The notes: generated by a model from the sequence alone, not told the origin. A stretch of 64,000 nucleotides of DNA from Actinomadura sp. K4S16 (GCF_008327685.1 NZ_BDDE01000010.1:1240001-1304000); one strand, 5' to 3'; counted from the stretch's first letter, positions 34,857 through 43,749 are shown. Made by a program: numbers and translations.

Positions 34857-34926
34857 CGCACCGCGCTCAAGGCGCCCCGACCGCCGAGCCGGACGACACG
34901 GCGCCGCCGACCGCACCGCAGAGCGG

Positions 34927-36051
34927 TCAGCGCAGGCCCGTCGAGCGCTGGAGCGCCGTCTGGATGAGCCGGTCGACCAGGGCGGGGTAGTCCAGCCCCG
35001 TCGCCGCCCACATCTGCGGGAACGCCGACGCGGGGGTGAAGCCCGGCATCGTGTTGATCTCGTTGAGGATCCACCGGCCGTCCGGGGTGTGGAAGAAGTC
35101 GACCCGGGCGAGGCCCTCGCAGTCGAGCGCGTCGAACGCCTGCACGGCGATGCGGCGGACCTCCTCGATCGCCGCGGGCGGCAGGTCCGGCGGGATCGCC
35201 ATGGTGGTGGAGCCGTCGAGGTACTTGGTCTCGAAGTCGTAGAAGTCGTGGTCGCCCGCCATCAGCACCTCGGCGGGCAGGCTGGCCTCGGCGGGGCCGT
35301 CGTCCACGCCCTGCAGCACGCCGCACTCGATCTCGCGGCCCTCGACGGCGGCCTCAACGATGACCTTCGGGTCGTGCTCGCGGGCCGCCTCGACCGCGGC
35401 CTCCAGGTCGGACTCGTCGGTGACGCGGGTGATGCCCATGCTCGACCCGGCGCGGGCCGGCTTGACGAACACCGCCGTCCCCTCGGCGAGGCCGAGCTCC
35501 CTGATGATCTCGTCGAGCTTGCGCTTGCGCTCGCGCCGCCACTCCCGGTCGCCGACCAGCACGTACGGGCCGACGGGCAGGCCGCGCGCCTGCCAGACGA
35601 GCTTCATGAACCCCTTGTCCATGCCGACCGCGCTGGCCAGCACGCCGGCGCCGACGTAGCGGATGCCGGCGAGGTCGAGCAGTCCCTGGATCGTGCCGTC
35701 CTCGCCGTAGGGGCCGTGCAGGAGCGGCAGCACCACGTCGACGTCGCCGAGGGTCGCGGGCACCGCGCCCGGCTCGATCACCATCAGGCCGCGGCTGTCG
35801 GGGTCGAACGGCAGCGCGAGGACGCCGCCCTCCCCGGTCACCTCGGGCAGCCGGCCGCCCTCGATGGCGAGGCTCAGGTCCCCGGGCGGGAGCACCCAGC
35901 GCCCGTCGCGGGCGATGCCGATCGGCACCACGTCGTACCGGTCCCGGTCGATGGCTGCCATCACGGCGCCCGCGGTGACGCAGGAGATCGCGTGCTCGGA
36001 GCTGCGCCCGCCGAACACCACGGCCACGCGGATCCTAGAAACCTGGGACAT
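34927..36051 (-). CDS. ddl: D-alanine--D-alanine ligase
   Basis: Ddl makes the D-Ala-D-Ala dipeptide for peptidoglycan. The ATP-grasp protein has 374 residues with VAVVFGGRSSEHAISC at the start, VFVKPARAGSSMGI for ATP binding, and YDFETKYLDGST, whose Tyr and Lys in the omega loop fit D-Ala rather than D-lactate specificity. RVDFFHTPDGRWILNEINTMPG holds the metal-binding Asp, Glu and Asn. The start is ATG 36051. It is 71 bp downstream of gpsA, its usual neighbour. Confidence 0.95.
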   Translation of the reverse strand: MSQVSRIRVAVVFGGRSSEHAISCVTAGAVMAAIDRDRYDVVPIGIARDGRWVLPPGDLSLAIEGGRLPEVTGEGGVLALPFDPDSRGLMVIEPGAVPATLGDVDVVLPLLHGPYGEDGTIQGLLDLAGIRYVGAGVLASAVGMDKGFMKLVWQARGLPVGPYVLVGDREWRRERKRKLDEIIRELGLAEGTAVFVKPARAGSSMGITRVTDESDLEAAVEAAREHDPKVIVEAAVEGREIECGVLQGVDDGPAEASLPAEVLMAGDHDFYDFETKYLDGSTTMAIPPDLPPAAIEEVRRIAVQAFDALDCEGLARVDFFHTPDGRWILNEINTMPGFTPASAFPQMWAATGLDYPALVDRLIQTALQRSTGLR

Positions 36052-36122
36052 GACGCCCGACCCTACCGGTGATCAGCACGGGTCGGCCACGAGCGAACCG
36101 GGTGCGGGGCGCGGTCACGCCG

Positions 36123-37133
36123 TCACACCCCGTACCGCTCGGGCTTCGGAGACCGCGATATCAGCGAGATCGCCGCCTCCTTGATCGGCATGCCGCGGTG
36201 CAGGACGGCGGTGACCGCCTCGGTGATCGGCATCTCCACGTTGTGCTTGCGCGCCAGCTCCAGCACCGCCTCGGCCGACTTCACGCCCTCCGCGGTCTGC
36301 TTGGTCACGGCGATGACCTCGTCCAGGGTCATGCCGCGGCCGAGGTTCTCGCCGAACGTCCGGTTCCGCGCGAGCGGCGAGACGCAGGAGGCGACGAGGT
36401 CGCCCATCCCGGCGAGCCCCGCGAACGTGTGCTCGTCGGCGCCGAGGGCGGCGCCCAGCCGGGCGATCTCGGCCAGCCCGCGGGTCATCAGCAGCGCCTG
36501 GGTGTTGGAGCCGAACCCGAGCCCCACCGACATCCCGACGCACAGGGCGACGACGTTCTTCACCGCGCCGCCCAGCTCGACGCCGATCACGTCGGTGGAG
36601 GTGTAGACGCGGAAGTAGGACGTCATGGTGGCGGCCTGGAGGCCCCGCGCGGCGTCCTCGTCCACGCACGCGGCGACGGCGGCGCTGGGCTCGCCGGTGG
36701 CGATCTCGCGCGCCACGTTCGGGCCGCTGAAGACCGCGACCCGCTCCTCGGGGACGTCGGCGACCTCGCGGATCACCTCCGACATGCGGCGGGTGGTGCC
36801 GAGCTCGACGCCCTTCATCAGGCTGACCAGGACCGCCTCGCGCGGCAGCAGCGGCACCCAGCCGCCGAGGTTCTGCCGGAGCGTCTGCGCCGGGACGGCG
36901 AGCGCCACGAAGTCGGCGCCGCGGAGGGCCTCCGCCGGGTCCAGGGTCGCGCGGATCGCCTCCGGGAGCGGGATGCCCGGCAGGTAGTCGGTGTTCTCGT
37001 GGCGTTCGTTGATGCCCTCGACGACCTCCGGGCGGCGCCCCCACAGGGTGACCTCGCCCCCGGCGTCGTGCAGCATCATCGCGAACGTCGTGCCCCAGGA
37101 TCCGGAGCCCATCACCGCGGTACGGAAGGTCAC
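36123..37133 (-). CDS. gpsA: Glycerol-3-phosphate dehydrogenase [NAD(P)+]
   Basis: GpsA reduces dihydroxyacetone phosphate to sn-glycerol-3-phosphate for phospholipids. The chain begins VTFRTAVMGSGSWGTTFA, whose GSGSWG is the Rossmann motif. Catalytic Lys is in GAVKNVVALCVG, and AGMGDLVASCVSPLARNR is the C-terminal signature. Length is 336 residues. The GTG start at 37133 overlaps the plsC stop by four bases (GTGA), so acyltransferase and its substrate supplier are coupled. Confidence 0.96.
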   Translation of the reverse strand: MTFRTAVMGSGSWGTTFAMMLHDAGGEVTLWGRRPEVVEGINERHENTDYLPGIPLPEAIRATLDPAEALRGADFVALAVPAQTLRQNLGGWVPLLPREAVLVSLMKGVELGTTRRMSEVIREVADVPEERVAVFSGPNVAREIATGEPSAAVAACVDEDAARGLQAATMTSYFRVYTSTDVIGVELGGAVKNVVALCVGMSVGLGFGSNTQALLMTRGLAEIARLGAALGADEHTFAGLAGMGDLVASCVSPLARNRTFGENLGRGMTLDEVIAVTKQTAEGVKSAEAVLELARKHNVEMPITEAVTAVLHRGMPIKEAAISLISRSPKPERYGV

Positions 37134-38092
37134 GAGTCGGCCGCCTTCGGCTCGGCGGCGCGCTGCCCGGCGGCCTCCGGCCCGGCAGGCCTCGCCTGCT
37201 CGGGAACCGCGCCCTTGGCCGCGCCCGCGGCCCCGCCGGCTCTGCCCGCCTCCGCGGGCCCGGCGGCTCTGCCCGCCTCGGCGGCTTCGGCTGCGCGGCG
37301 GCGCTCCTCCAGCACCTTGTGGTGGTCGTACGGCTCGGCGGGCGGCTCCTGGCCGCGCAGCTCGCCGAGCAGGGCGGTGATCGCGGCCATGATGTCGTCG
37401 GTGGCGGCGCGCAGGGTGTCGCGGTCGAGCGGGAGCCCCTCGTACTTCGACAGGTCCACGGGCGGCCCGGCGACCACCTGCATCGTCTTGCGGGGCAGCG
37501 GGTGGAAGCCCTTCTTCAGGCTGCCCCGGAGGCCCGTTTGCTCGCCCTTCTTGTAGGGCATCAGCTCGTGCGCGCCCCAGCTCGCGACCGGGACGACCTT
37601 GGCGCCGGTCGTCAGCGCCATCCGCGCGGCGCCGGTCTGCCCCGTCATCGGCCACAGCTCGGGGTCGCGGGTGCAGCTGCCCTCCGGGTAGAACATCAGG
37701 CACTCGCCGTCCCGCAGGGCCTGCGCGGCGTCCCTGAGGGCGAGGGCGGCGTCGGCGCTGTCGCGGTAGACCGGGATCTGGCCGGTGCCGCGCAGCACCG
37801 CCCCGATGAACCTGACGTCGAACAGCGTGGACTTGGCCAGGTAGACGGGGTAGCGGCCCGACTCGTAGACGAAGTGGGCGAGCGCGAGGGGGTCGGACTC
37901 GGAGATGTGGTTGGCGGCGATGATGACGCCGCCCTTGCGCGGGACGTTGCCCCGGCCGCGCCAGTCGCGCTTGAGCAGCCCGAACAGCAGCGGCCGCAGG
38001 ATGACGATCGTGAGCATGCGCCACCCCGGGGAGTAGCGGTGGCCCGGGCGTCCCTCCTGCGAGGGGGCGACCCCCTGCTTCGCTGCGCTCAT
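37130..38092 (-). CDS. plsC: 1-acyl-sn-glycerol-3-phosphate acyltransferase
   Basis: PlsC acylates lysophosphatidic acid at the membrane. Motif I is NHISESD (NHx4D, about residue 61). YPEGSCTRD (about 139) and VPVASWGAHEL fit the later motifs. A hydrophobic segment near residues 25-40 (MLTIVILRPLLFGLL) may anchor it. The last 60 residues are an Ala/Gly/Pro-rich tail with repeated AEAGRA. The first 19 residues are encoded by a short GC hairpin segment (GGGGGTCGCCCCC at plus 38063-38075), so MLTIV may be the ancestral start. Length is 320 residues. Confidence 0.93.
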   Translation of the reverse strand: MSAAKQGVAPSQEGRPGHRYSPGWRMLTIVILRPLLFGLLKRDWRGRGNVPRKGGVIIAANHISESDPLALAHFVYESGRYPVYLAKSTLFDVRFIGAVLRGTGQIPVYRDSADAALALRDAAQALRDGECLMFYPEGSCTRDPELWPMTGQTGAARMALTTGAKVVPVASWGAHELMPYKKGEQTGLRGSLKKGFHPLPRKTMQVVAGPPVDLSKYEGLPLDRDTLRAATDDIMAAITALLGELRGQEPPAEPYDHHKVLEERRRAAEAAEAGRAAGPAEAGRAGGAAGAAKGAVPEQARPAGPEAAGQRAAEPKAADS

Positions 38093-38176
38093 CTCGCCCC
38101 TCCCTCGATCCGTCCCCCAGGTGAACCTGGGGTGTCCTCAAGTGTCGCGGTTGCGGGCGCATAGTGTCGAGTTGCC

Positions 38177-38854
38177 ATGTCTACACCTGCACCCCCCGCG
38201 GAAGCGTCCGGAACGCCCCTGCTCCGGTGGTCGCTCGTCGTCCCCGTGAAGGTCCTCGCCAAGGCCAAGACCCGGATGTCGGCCGCGGCCGGGCCGCACC
38301 GCGAGGCCCTCGCGCTCGCCGTCGCGGCCGACACGGTCGCCGCCGCGCTGCGCTGCGACCGGGTCCGCGACGTGATCGTAGTCACCGACGATCCCCTTCC
38401 GGCGGCGGAGCTCGCCGCCCTCGGCGCCCGGATCGTTCCGGACGTGCCGGACGCCGGTCTGAACCCGGCCCTGGTCTACGGGGCCGGCCGGGGCCGCGAG
38501 CTGGCCGCCGACGCCGGCGTCGGAGCGATTTCAGCCGACTTGCCCGCTTTGCGGCCACTTGAACTCGCTCGCGTCCTGGACGCCGCCGGCGCCGCGCCCG
38601 AGGCGTTCGTACCGGACGCCGCCGGAGTCGGCACGACGCTCTACACGGCCCGCCCGGGCGTCCCGTTCTCCCCCGCGTTCGGCGGCGACTCGCGGGCCGC
38701 CCACCGCGCCCGCGGCGCCCGGGAGATCCTCCTCCCGGGTACCGACAGCGTACGCCGCGACGTCGACACCCCGGACGACCTCCGCGCGGCGCTCGCCCTC
38801 GGCGCCGGTCCGCGCACCACGGCCGTCGCGTCCCGGCTGCCCTCGTTGGCCTAG
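38177..38854 (+). CDS. cofC: 2-phospho-L-lactate (or phosphoenolpyruvate) guanylyltransferase
   Basis: CofC/FbiD joins GTP to phospholactate or phosphoenolpyruvate in coenzyme F420 synthesis. The 225-residue protein starts MSTPAPPAEA and has the nucleotidyltransferase opening SLVVPVKVLAKAKTRMS. VTDDPLP and ISADLPALRPLEL, with a metal-binding Asp, follow, and FGGDSRAAHRARGA and RDVDTPDDL are at the end. It confirms that the host makes F420. It is divergent from plsC across an 84-bp gap. Confidence 0.93.
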   Translation: MSTPAPPAEASGTPLLRWSLVVPVKVLAKAKTRMSAAAGPHREALALAVAADTVAAALRCDRVRDVIVVTDDPLPAAELAALGARIVPDVPDAGLNPALVYGAGRGRELAADAGVGAISADLPALRPLELARVLDAAGAAPEAFVPDAAGVGTTLYTARPGVPFSPAFGGDSRAAHRARGAREILLPGTDSVRRDVDTPDDLRAALALGAGPRTTAVASRLPSLA

Positions 38855-38864
38855 AGTCTGGGGC

Positions 38865-39077
38865 ATGCAGGGGACGGTGAAGGCGTTCGACGCGGAGACC
38901 CGCTCGGGGAGCGTGCTCCTCGACGACGGGACGGAACTGCCCTTCGACGCCGAGGCGTTCGCGGCGGGCGGCCTGCGGCTGCTGCGCTTCGGCCAGCGGG
39001 TGAACCTCGCGCTGGCCGGCGACCGGATCTCGGTGGTGACGCTGTCGACCTTCCCCCTGCCCGCCCCGCCCGCCTGA
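38865..39077 (+). CDS. Cold-shock-domain-like small protein
   Basis: This is a 70-residue protein with the start MQGTVKAFDAETRSGSVLLDDG, matching the OB-fold opening of cold shock proteins (GTVKxF...G). The RNA-binding aromatic motifs are altered, so it is an atypical member. GLRLLRFGQRVNLAL matches the end of the domain. It starts ten bases after cofC, and the two are probably co-transcribed. Similar small proteins follow cofC in other actinomycetes. Confidence 0.8.
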   Translation: MQGTVKAFDAETRSGSVLLDDGTELPFDAEAFAAGGLRLLRFGQRVNLALAGDRISVVTLSTFPLPAPPA

Positions 39078-39119
39078 GCGTCGGCCCCCTCGCGCCGATC
39101 GGCGGGTCCGGAAACGCAT

Positions 39120-39151
39120 CAGCGCCCGGGGCCGTGCGGACCCGGGCGCTG
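39120..39151. terminator. Terminator between the cold-shock-like gene and hup
   Basis: CAGCGCCCGGG (39120-39130) is the exact reverse complement of CCCGGGCGCTG (39141-39151), an 11-bp stem with a 10-base loop. It lies between two convergent genes. There is no long T-tract on either side. Confidence 0.75.
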
Positions 39152-39165
39152 AGACGGTGAAGCAC

Positions 39166-39444
39166 TTACTTCTTGCCGGCCACCAGGTTCTTGAAGTCGG
39201 CGCCCGCCTTGAACTTCGGCACGGACGTCGCGGGAACCTCGATGGTCTTGCCCGTTGCGGGGTTGCGGGCCGTGCGGGCAGGCCGGTCGGCCTTCTCGAA
39301 CGAACCGAACCCGGTGATCGCGACCTTGTCGCCCTTGGCGACGGCGGTCTGGATCGCCTCCAGGATGGCGTCGACGGCCTCGGCTGCGGCCTTCTTGCTG
39401 CCCAGCCGGTCAGAGATGGCGTCGACCAGCTCACGCTTGTTCAT
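39166..39444 (-). CDS. hup: HU family DNA-binding protein
   Basis: This is a histone-like nucleoid protein, 92 residues, beginning MNKRELVDAISDRLGSKKAAAEAVDA. GFGSFEKADRPARTARNPATG is the DNA-binding arm with the conserved RNPxTG. It is the short HU form without the long Lys/Ala-rich tail found in mycobacterial and second streptomycete HU proteins. A good ribosome site (AGAGGAG) precedes ATG 39444, and a clear promoter lies upstream. Confidence 0.97.
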   Translation of the reverse strand: MNKRELVDAISDRLGSKKAAAEAVDAILEAIQTAVAKGDKVAITGFGSFEKADRPARTARNPATGKTIEVPATSVPKFKAGADFKNLVAGKK

Positions 39445-39478
39445 GGGTTACTCCTCTAGTTCCCCCCTTGCCCGAACG

Positions 39479-39507
39479 AAACTAAGGGACCTCCACCATG
39501 GACACAA
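39479..39507 (-). promoter_or_regulatory. hup promoter
   Basis: On the minus strand -35 TTGTGT (39502-39507) and -10 TAGTTT (39479-39484) are exactly 17 bp apart, about 35 bp before the start codon of hup. This matches the housekeeping sigma factor consensus well for a GC-rich actinomycete. Confidence 0.7.
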
Positions 39508-39602
39508 TCACCTGCACGCAAACGATGGCGTGTCGCTGGCGTTTTTGTCGGTCTCGCCCCCGTCTCGCCCGGTGACCGGACCGGATCCGGCCACTGCGCA
39601 CG

Positions 39603-39836
39603 CTAACCGACGTCGGGGCCGTCTTGGAAATCGGCGAGGAACGCGTCCAGCCTGCGAGCGGCCAGTTCGGCGTCCCGTTTCGCCAGATCGGTGATCGCCA
39701 GCAGGTGCCGGATGAGCCGCTGCCGGTCCTGCGGCGGGAGCGGGGCCACGGCCCGATGAGCGTCACGCAACTGGCATGCGAGCTGCGTCAACGTCGGATC
39801 GTCCCACTGTGGCCCGGTCCACGGGGCCGTGCTCAT
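39603..39836 (-). CDS. Small conserved hypothetical protein
   Basis: This is a 77-residue soluble protein starting MSTAPWTGPQWDDPTLTQLA. It is mainly helical, with charged repeats (QDRQRLIRHLLAITDLAKRD). I do not recognise a family. It stands between leuD and hup on the same strand with gaps of about 160-180 bp on each side, so it may have its own promoter. Its codon use agrees with the neighbours, which supports coding. Confidence 0.6.
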   Translation of the reverse strand: MSTAPWTGPQWDDPTLTQLACQLRDAHRAVAPLPPQDRQRLIRHLLAITDLAKRDAELAARRLDAFLADFQDGPDVG

Positions 39837-40017
39837 CTGGAGTCCCCAAACGGTCGGCGGTCTTCGGACACTGGGAGAATTCTCCCTCGTGCCCGCACCG
39901 ACCGGCTCGTCCGGGGTGCATTCGGCGCGTTCGGGGCAGGATCGGGGCAGGTTGCGACGCGTCCGCGGCGCCGGACGGCCGGCGCCGCGGACGGGCGTGT
40001 CGCGGATCCGCTCCGCG

Positions 40018-40605
40018 CTACAGCGTGGTGGGGAGCAGCGGGTTGCGGGCGTTCTCGAAGTCGCCGATGGCGTCGGCGTGGCGCAGCGTGAGGCCGATGT
40101 CGTCCAGGCCCTCCATGAGGCGCCAGCGGGTGTAGTCGTCGATATCGAAGGACGCGGTGTCCGCGCCCCAGCGGACCTCGCGCTCGCGCAGGTCGACGGT
40201 GAGCTCCAGGGCGGGGTCCTTGTCAACCGCGTCCTGCAGCGCCTCGACCTGCTCGCCGGTCAGGACGACCGGCAGCAGCCCCATCTTCGTGGAGTTGTTG
40301 CGGAAGATGTCGCCGAAGCGCGGCGCGATCACGACGCGGAAGCCGTACTGCTGCAGCGCCCAGACGGCGTGCTCGCGGGACGAGCCGGTGCCGAAGTCGG
40401 GCCCGGCCACCAGGATGCCCGCGCCCTCGTACCGCGGCTGGTTGAGGACGAACTCCGGGTCCTCGCGCCACGCCGAGAACAGGCCCTTGTCGAAGCCGGT
40501 GCGGCTGACCTGCTTGAGCCACACGGCCGGGATGATCTGGTCGGTGTCGACGTTGCTGCGGCGCAGCGGCACCGCGCGCCCGGTGTAGGTGGTGAACGCT
40601 TCCAT
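40018..40605 (-). CDS. leuD: 3-isopropylmalate dehydratase small subunit
   Basis: LeuD pairs with LeuC to isomerise 2-isopropylmalate to 3-isopropylmalate in leucine synthesis. It has 195 residues: [27 protein letters not shown] at the start, and the swivel-domain signature [13 protein letters not shown] near residue 70. It begins nine bases after the leuC stop, in the same operon. Control by the NdgR regulator encoded upstream is expected. Confidence 0.97.
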   Translation of the reverse strand: MEAFTTYTGRAVPLRRSNVDTDQIIPAVWLKQVSRTGFDKGLFSAWREDPEFVLNQPRYEGAGILVAGPDFGTGSSREHAVWALQQYGFRVVIAPRFGDIFRNNSTKMGLLPVVLTGEQVEALQDAVDKDPALELTVDLREREVRWGADTASFDIDDYTRWRLMEGLDDIGLTLRHADAIGDFENARNPLLPTTL

Positions 40606-40614
40606 CGTGCTTCC

Positions 40615-42066
40615 TTAGAGGTCAGTGTCATTCTGGGGGGACGACCCCCCAGGCCCCCCGGCGGCTTCGCCGAGGTCGCTGGGGGCGGCCAGGTGCCCGG
40701 TGACGGCGGTCGCGGCGGCGACGGCGGGCGACACCAGGTGCGTGCGTCCGCCCGGTCCCTGCCGGCCCTCGAAGTTGCGGTTGGACGTGGAGGCGCTGCG
40801 CTCGCCCGGCGTGAGCTTGTCGGGGTTCATCGCCAGGCACATCGAGCAGCCCGCCTCGCGCCACTCGGCGCCGGAGGCCGAGATGACCGCGTCCAGGCCC
40901 TCCTTCTCGGCCTGCTTCTTGACCTCCATGGAGCCGGGGACGACCAGCATCCGGACGCCGTCGGCGACCCTGCGGCCCTCCAGCACGGCCGCGACGGCGC
41001 GCAGGTCCTCGATGCGGCCGTTGGTGCAGGAGCCGACGAAGACGGTGTCGACCGCGATGTCGCGCAGCGGCGTCCCGGCGGTCAGGCCCATGTACTCCAG
41101 CGCGCGCTCGGCGGACTGGCGCTGGACGGGGTCGTCGAAGGACGCGGGGTCGGGCACGGACTCGCCGAGCGGCAGGCCCTGGCCCGGGTTCGTCCCCCAG
41201 GTGACGAACGGCGTCAGCTCGGCCGCGTCGATCACGACCTCCCGGTCGAAGACCGCGTCGTCGTCGGTGCGCAGGGACGTCCAGTACTCGACGGCGCGGT
41301 CCCAGTCCTCGCCCTGCGGGGCGTGCGGGCGGCCCTTGAGGTAGGCGAAGGTGGTCTCGTCCGGGGCGATCATCCCGGCGCGGGCGCCGGCCTCGATGGA
41401 CATGTTGCAGACCGTCATGCGGCCCTCCATCGACAGCGACCGGACGGCCTCGCCGCGGTACTCGACGATGTGGCCCTGGCCGCCGCCGGTGCCGATCCGG
41501 GCGATGATCGCGAGGATCAGGTCCTTGGCGGTCACGCCCTCGGGCAGCGCGCCCTCGACCGTGACGGCCATCGTCTTCGGCCTGATCTGCGGCAGCGTCT
41601 GCGTGGCGAGGACGTGCTCGACCTCGCTGGTGCCGATCCCGAACGCGAGGGCGCCGAACGCGCCGTGCGTGGAGGTGTGCGAGTCGCCGCACACGACGGT
41701 CATGCCGGGCTGGGTCAGGCCGAGCTGCGGGCCGATGACGTGCACGATGCCCTGGCCGTCGTCGCCCATCGGGTGCAGCCGGATGCCGAAGTCGGAGCAG
41801 TTCTTGCGCAGCGTCTCGACCTGGGTGCGCGACACCGGGTCGGCGATCGGCTTGAGCAGGTCGGTGGTCGGGACGTTGTGGTCCTCGGTGGCGATCGTCA
41901 GGTCGGGGCGGCGGACCTGGCGGCCCGCCATCCGCAGCCCGTCGAACGCCTGCGGGCTCGTGACCTCGTGGACGAGGTGCAGGTCGATGTAGAGGAGGTC
42001 GGGTTCGCCCTCGGCGCGCCGTACGACGTGCGCGTCGTACACCTTCTCGGCCAGTGTTCGGCCCAT
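40615..42066 (-). CDS. leuC: 3-isopropylmalate dehydratase large subunit
   Basis: This Fe-S enzyme subunit has 483 residues and starts [15 protein letters not shown] at ATG 42066 (a GTG one codon earlier is possible). The three cluster ligands are in VGSCTNGR and GCSMCLAMN, followed by [11 protein letters not shown]. The end of the protein, about 20 residues ([20 protein letters not shown]), extends past the usual C-terminus and is encoded by a GC hairpin shared with the CMD gene at 31.8 kb. It is divergent from ndgR. Confidence 0.97.
   Translation of the reverse strand: MGRTLAEKVYDAHVVRRAEGEPDLLYIDLHLVHEVTSPQAFDGLRMAGRQVRRPDLTIATEDHNVPTTDLLKPIADPVSRTQVETLRKNCSDFGIRLHPMGDDGQGIVHVIGPQLGLTQPGMTVVCGDSHTSTHGAFGALAFGIGTSEVEHVLATQTLPQIRPKTMAVTVEGALPEGVTAKDLILAIIARIGTGGGQGHIVEYRGEAVRSLSMEGRMTVCNMSIEAGARAGMIAPDETTFAYLKGRPHAPQGEDWDRAVEYWTSLRTDDDAVFDREVVIDAAELTPFVTWGTNPGQGLPLGESVPDPASFDDPVQRQSAERALEYMGLTAGTPLRDIAVDTVFVGSCTNGRIEDLRAVAAVLEGRRVADGVRMLVVPGSMEVKKQAEKEGLDAVISASGAEWREAGCSMCLAMNPDKLTPGERSASTSNRNFEGRQGPGGRTHLVSPAVAAATAVTGHLAAPSDLGEAAGGPGGSSPQNDTDL
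40634..40651 (-). repeat. GC hairpin within the leuC 3' end
   Basis: The minus strand reads TGGGGGGTCGTCCCCCCA, identical over 18 bases to the hairpin at 31796-31813 in the CMD gene. Seven to eight pairs surround a TCGT loop. It encodes part of the extra LeuC tail. A shorter relative (GGGGGTCGCCCCC) is at the start of plsC. Confidence 0.8.
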
Positions 42067-42129
42067 CACTCCACCTCACCTGTGCTGGTCGTCGGCGCGT
42101 CGGCGCGCCGTGGTCCCGGTCACCTCGAC

Positions 42130-42158
42130 TTGCATCTCAAATTACGAGACGGCAATAT
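42130..42158 (+). promoter_or_regulatory. ndgR promoter with operator-like dyad
   Basis: -35 TTGCAT (42130-42135) and -10 CAATAT (42153-42158) are 17 bp apart. TCTCAAATTACGAGA (42135-42149), between them, is an imperfect dyad and a candidate NdgR site for both ndgR and leuC. The -10 box ends six bases before ATG 42165, so ndgR is probably translated from a leaderless mRNA. Confidence 0.65.
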
Positions 42159-42164
42159 CAAGAC

Positions 42165-42884
42165 ATGGACAACTCTAGCGGAGTCGGCGTACTTGACAAA
42201 GCGGTGCTCGTACTGAACGCGCTGGAGGCCGGCCCGGCCTCGCTCGCGCAGCTCGTCCAGACGACGGGGCTGGCCCGCCCCACCGCCCACCGGCTGGCCG
42301 TCGCGCTGGAGCACCACCGCCTCGTCCACCGCGACACGCAGGGGCGCTTCATCCTCGGCCCGCGGCTGGCCGAGCTCGCGGTCGCGGCGGGCGAGGACCG
42401 CCTGCTGGCGATCGCACAGCCCATCCTTGCGCAACTCCGCGACCACACCGGCGAGAGCGCGTCGCTGTTCCGCCGCCAGGGGGACGTCCGGGTCTGCGTG
42501 GCCGCCGCCGAGCGCACCAGCGGCCTGCGCGACACCATCCCGGTCGGCGCGGCGCTGCCGATGACGGCGGGGTCGGCCGCGCAGATCCTGCTCGCCTGGG
42601 AGGAGCCCGACCGGCTGCACCGCGGGCTGCGCGGCGCCAAGTTCGAGGCCACGACGCTGGCGTCCGTCCGGCGCAGGGGCTGGGCGCAGAGCGTCGGCGA
42701 GCGCGAGCAGGGCGTCGGGTCGGTCTCGGCCCCGATCCGCGGCGCCGGCGGACGGGTGATCGCCGCCGTCTCGGTGTCCGGTCCCCTGGAGCGGCTCACC
42801 CGCTCCCCCGGACGGCTGCACGCCGCGCCGGTCGCCGCCGCCGCCGAGAAGATCTCCGAGGGCATGCGCCGCACGGCGTCCTGA
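42165..42884 (+). CDS. ndgR: IclR family regulator NdgR/LtbR
   Basis: NdgR is the conserved actinobacterial regulator of leucine and other amino acid genes, placed divergent from leuCD. The 239-residue protein starts MDNSSGVGVLDKAVLVLNAL. Its winged HTH includes PASLAQLVQTTGLARPTAHRLAVAL (in two parts, about residues 22-46). The C-terminal IclR effector domain contains VGAALPMTAGSAAQILLAW and GVGSVSAPIRGAGG. The start and promoter suggest a leaderless mRNA. Confidence 0.95.
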   Translation: MDNSSGVGVLDKAVLVLNALEAGPASLAQLVQTTGLARPTAHRLAVALEHHRLVHRDTQGRFILGPRLAELAVAAGEDRLLAIAQPILAQLRDHTGESASLFRRQGDVRVCVAAAERTSGLRDTIPVGAALPMTAGSAAQILLAWEEPDRLHRGLRGAKFEATTLASVRRRGWAQSVGEREQGVGSVSAPIRGAGGRVIAAVSVSGPLERLTRSPGRLHAAPVAAAAEKISEGMRRTAS

Positions 42885-43001
42885 TCGCCCGTCCTGATCC
42901 GGCCGTGTCGCGAATCACCACAAGCCGGACGGACATCGGCGTGTGCCCGTCTCCGCCCGTCCGACCTCGCTAGCGTTGGCCTCCGGTAAAGGGGGTGCAA
43001 C

Positions 43002-43640
43002 GTGCAGATCTCCGAGCTCAGCGACCGGAGCGGACTCACGGTCCAGACGATCAAGTTCTACATCCGGGAGGGCCTGCTGCCGAAGGGCTCGATGGTGAGC
43101 GCGACGCGGTCGGAGTACGACGTGCGGCACCTGGAGCGGCTCCGGCTGATCAGCGCGCTGCGCGAGGTGGGCGACCTGCCGATCTCGGCGATCCAGGAGA
43201 TCATCGGCGCCGTCGACGACGACCGGGTCGGCATGCACGAGCTGTTCGCCACCACCCAGCACGCGGTCGGCCCGCACGTCGCCGCCCCGCACGACCCGCA
43301 CTGGCGGGCCGCCCGCGAGGACGTCGACGCCCTCGTCCGCGAGCTCGGCTGGCACGTCGGCGACCGCGCCCCCGCCCGCGACCTGCTGGCGCACGCGTTC
43401 GTGGCGCTGCGCCGGCTCGGCTTCCCGATCACCCTGAAGGACCTGCGCCCCTACGTGAAGGCCGCCGCCGAGGTCGCCGAGCACGAGATCGGGCGGGTCG
43501 GCGAGGGCGCCCCGCGGGCCCGGACCGTCCATTCCCTGCTCGTCTCCACCATCCTCTACGAGCAGGTCCTCACGGCCCTGCACAGGCTGGCCCAGGAGGA
43601 CGCCTCGGCACGCCGGTTCGGCACGCCGTCCCATCCGTGA
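43002..43640 (+). CDS. MerR family transcriptional regulator
   Basis: This is a 212-residue regulator. The N-terminal MerR HTH and wing are clear: VQISELSDRSGLTVQTIKFY, then IREGLLP and DVRHLERLRLISALREVGDLPIS. The dimer helix and a large C-terminal domain of about 130 residues follow. That domain is all-helical and contains no metal-binding cysteine pattern, so the signal is probably organic. GTG 43002 has AAGGGGG upstream. The target genes are not evident. Confidence 0.88.
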   Translation: MQISELSDRSGLTVQTIKFYIREGLLPKGSMVSATRSEYDVRHLERLRLISALREVGDLPISAIQEIIGAVDDDRVGMHELFATTQHAVGPHVAAPHDPHWRAAREDVDALVRELGWHVGDRAPARDLLAHAFVALRRLGFPITLKDLRPYVKAAAEVAEHEIGRVGEGAPRARTVHSLLVSTILYEQVLTALHRLAQEDASARRFGTPSHP

Positions 43641-43713
43641 CCGCCCCTCCCACCAGGCATTTCCGGGATAGACAGTCGGAATTACCATTCATGTCCCGAC
43701 TGAAGCCCCGAAA

Positions 43714-43741
43714 TTAGGGAATTCACGTCCTCGCCTAATAT
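43714..43741 (+). promoter_or_regulatory. Promoter of the DUF202 pair
   Basis: -35-like TTAGGG (43714-43719) and -10 TAATAT (43736-43741) are 16 bp apart in an AT-richer stretch. The -10 ends eight bases before ATG 43750, so the mRNA has almost no leader. Confidence 0.6.
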
Positions 43742-43749
43742 GAAAGGCG

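Noticed and set aside
21490..34920. Integrated plasmid or prophage
   Set aside because: No integrase, replication, relaxase or phage structural gene and no direct repeats flanking the block were seen.
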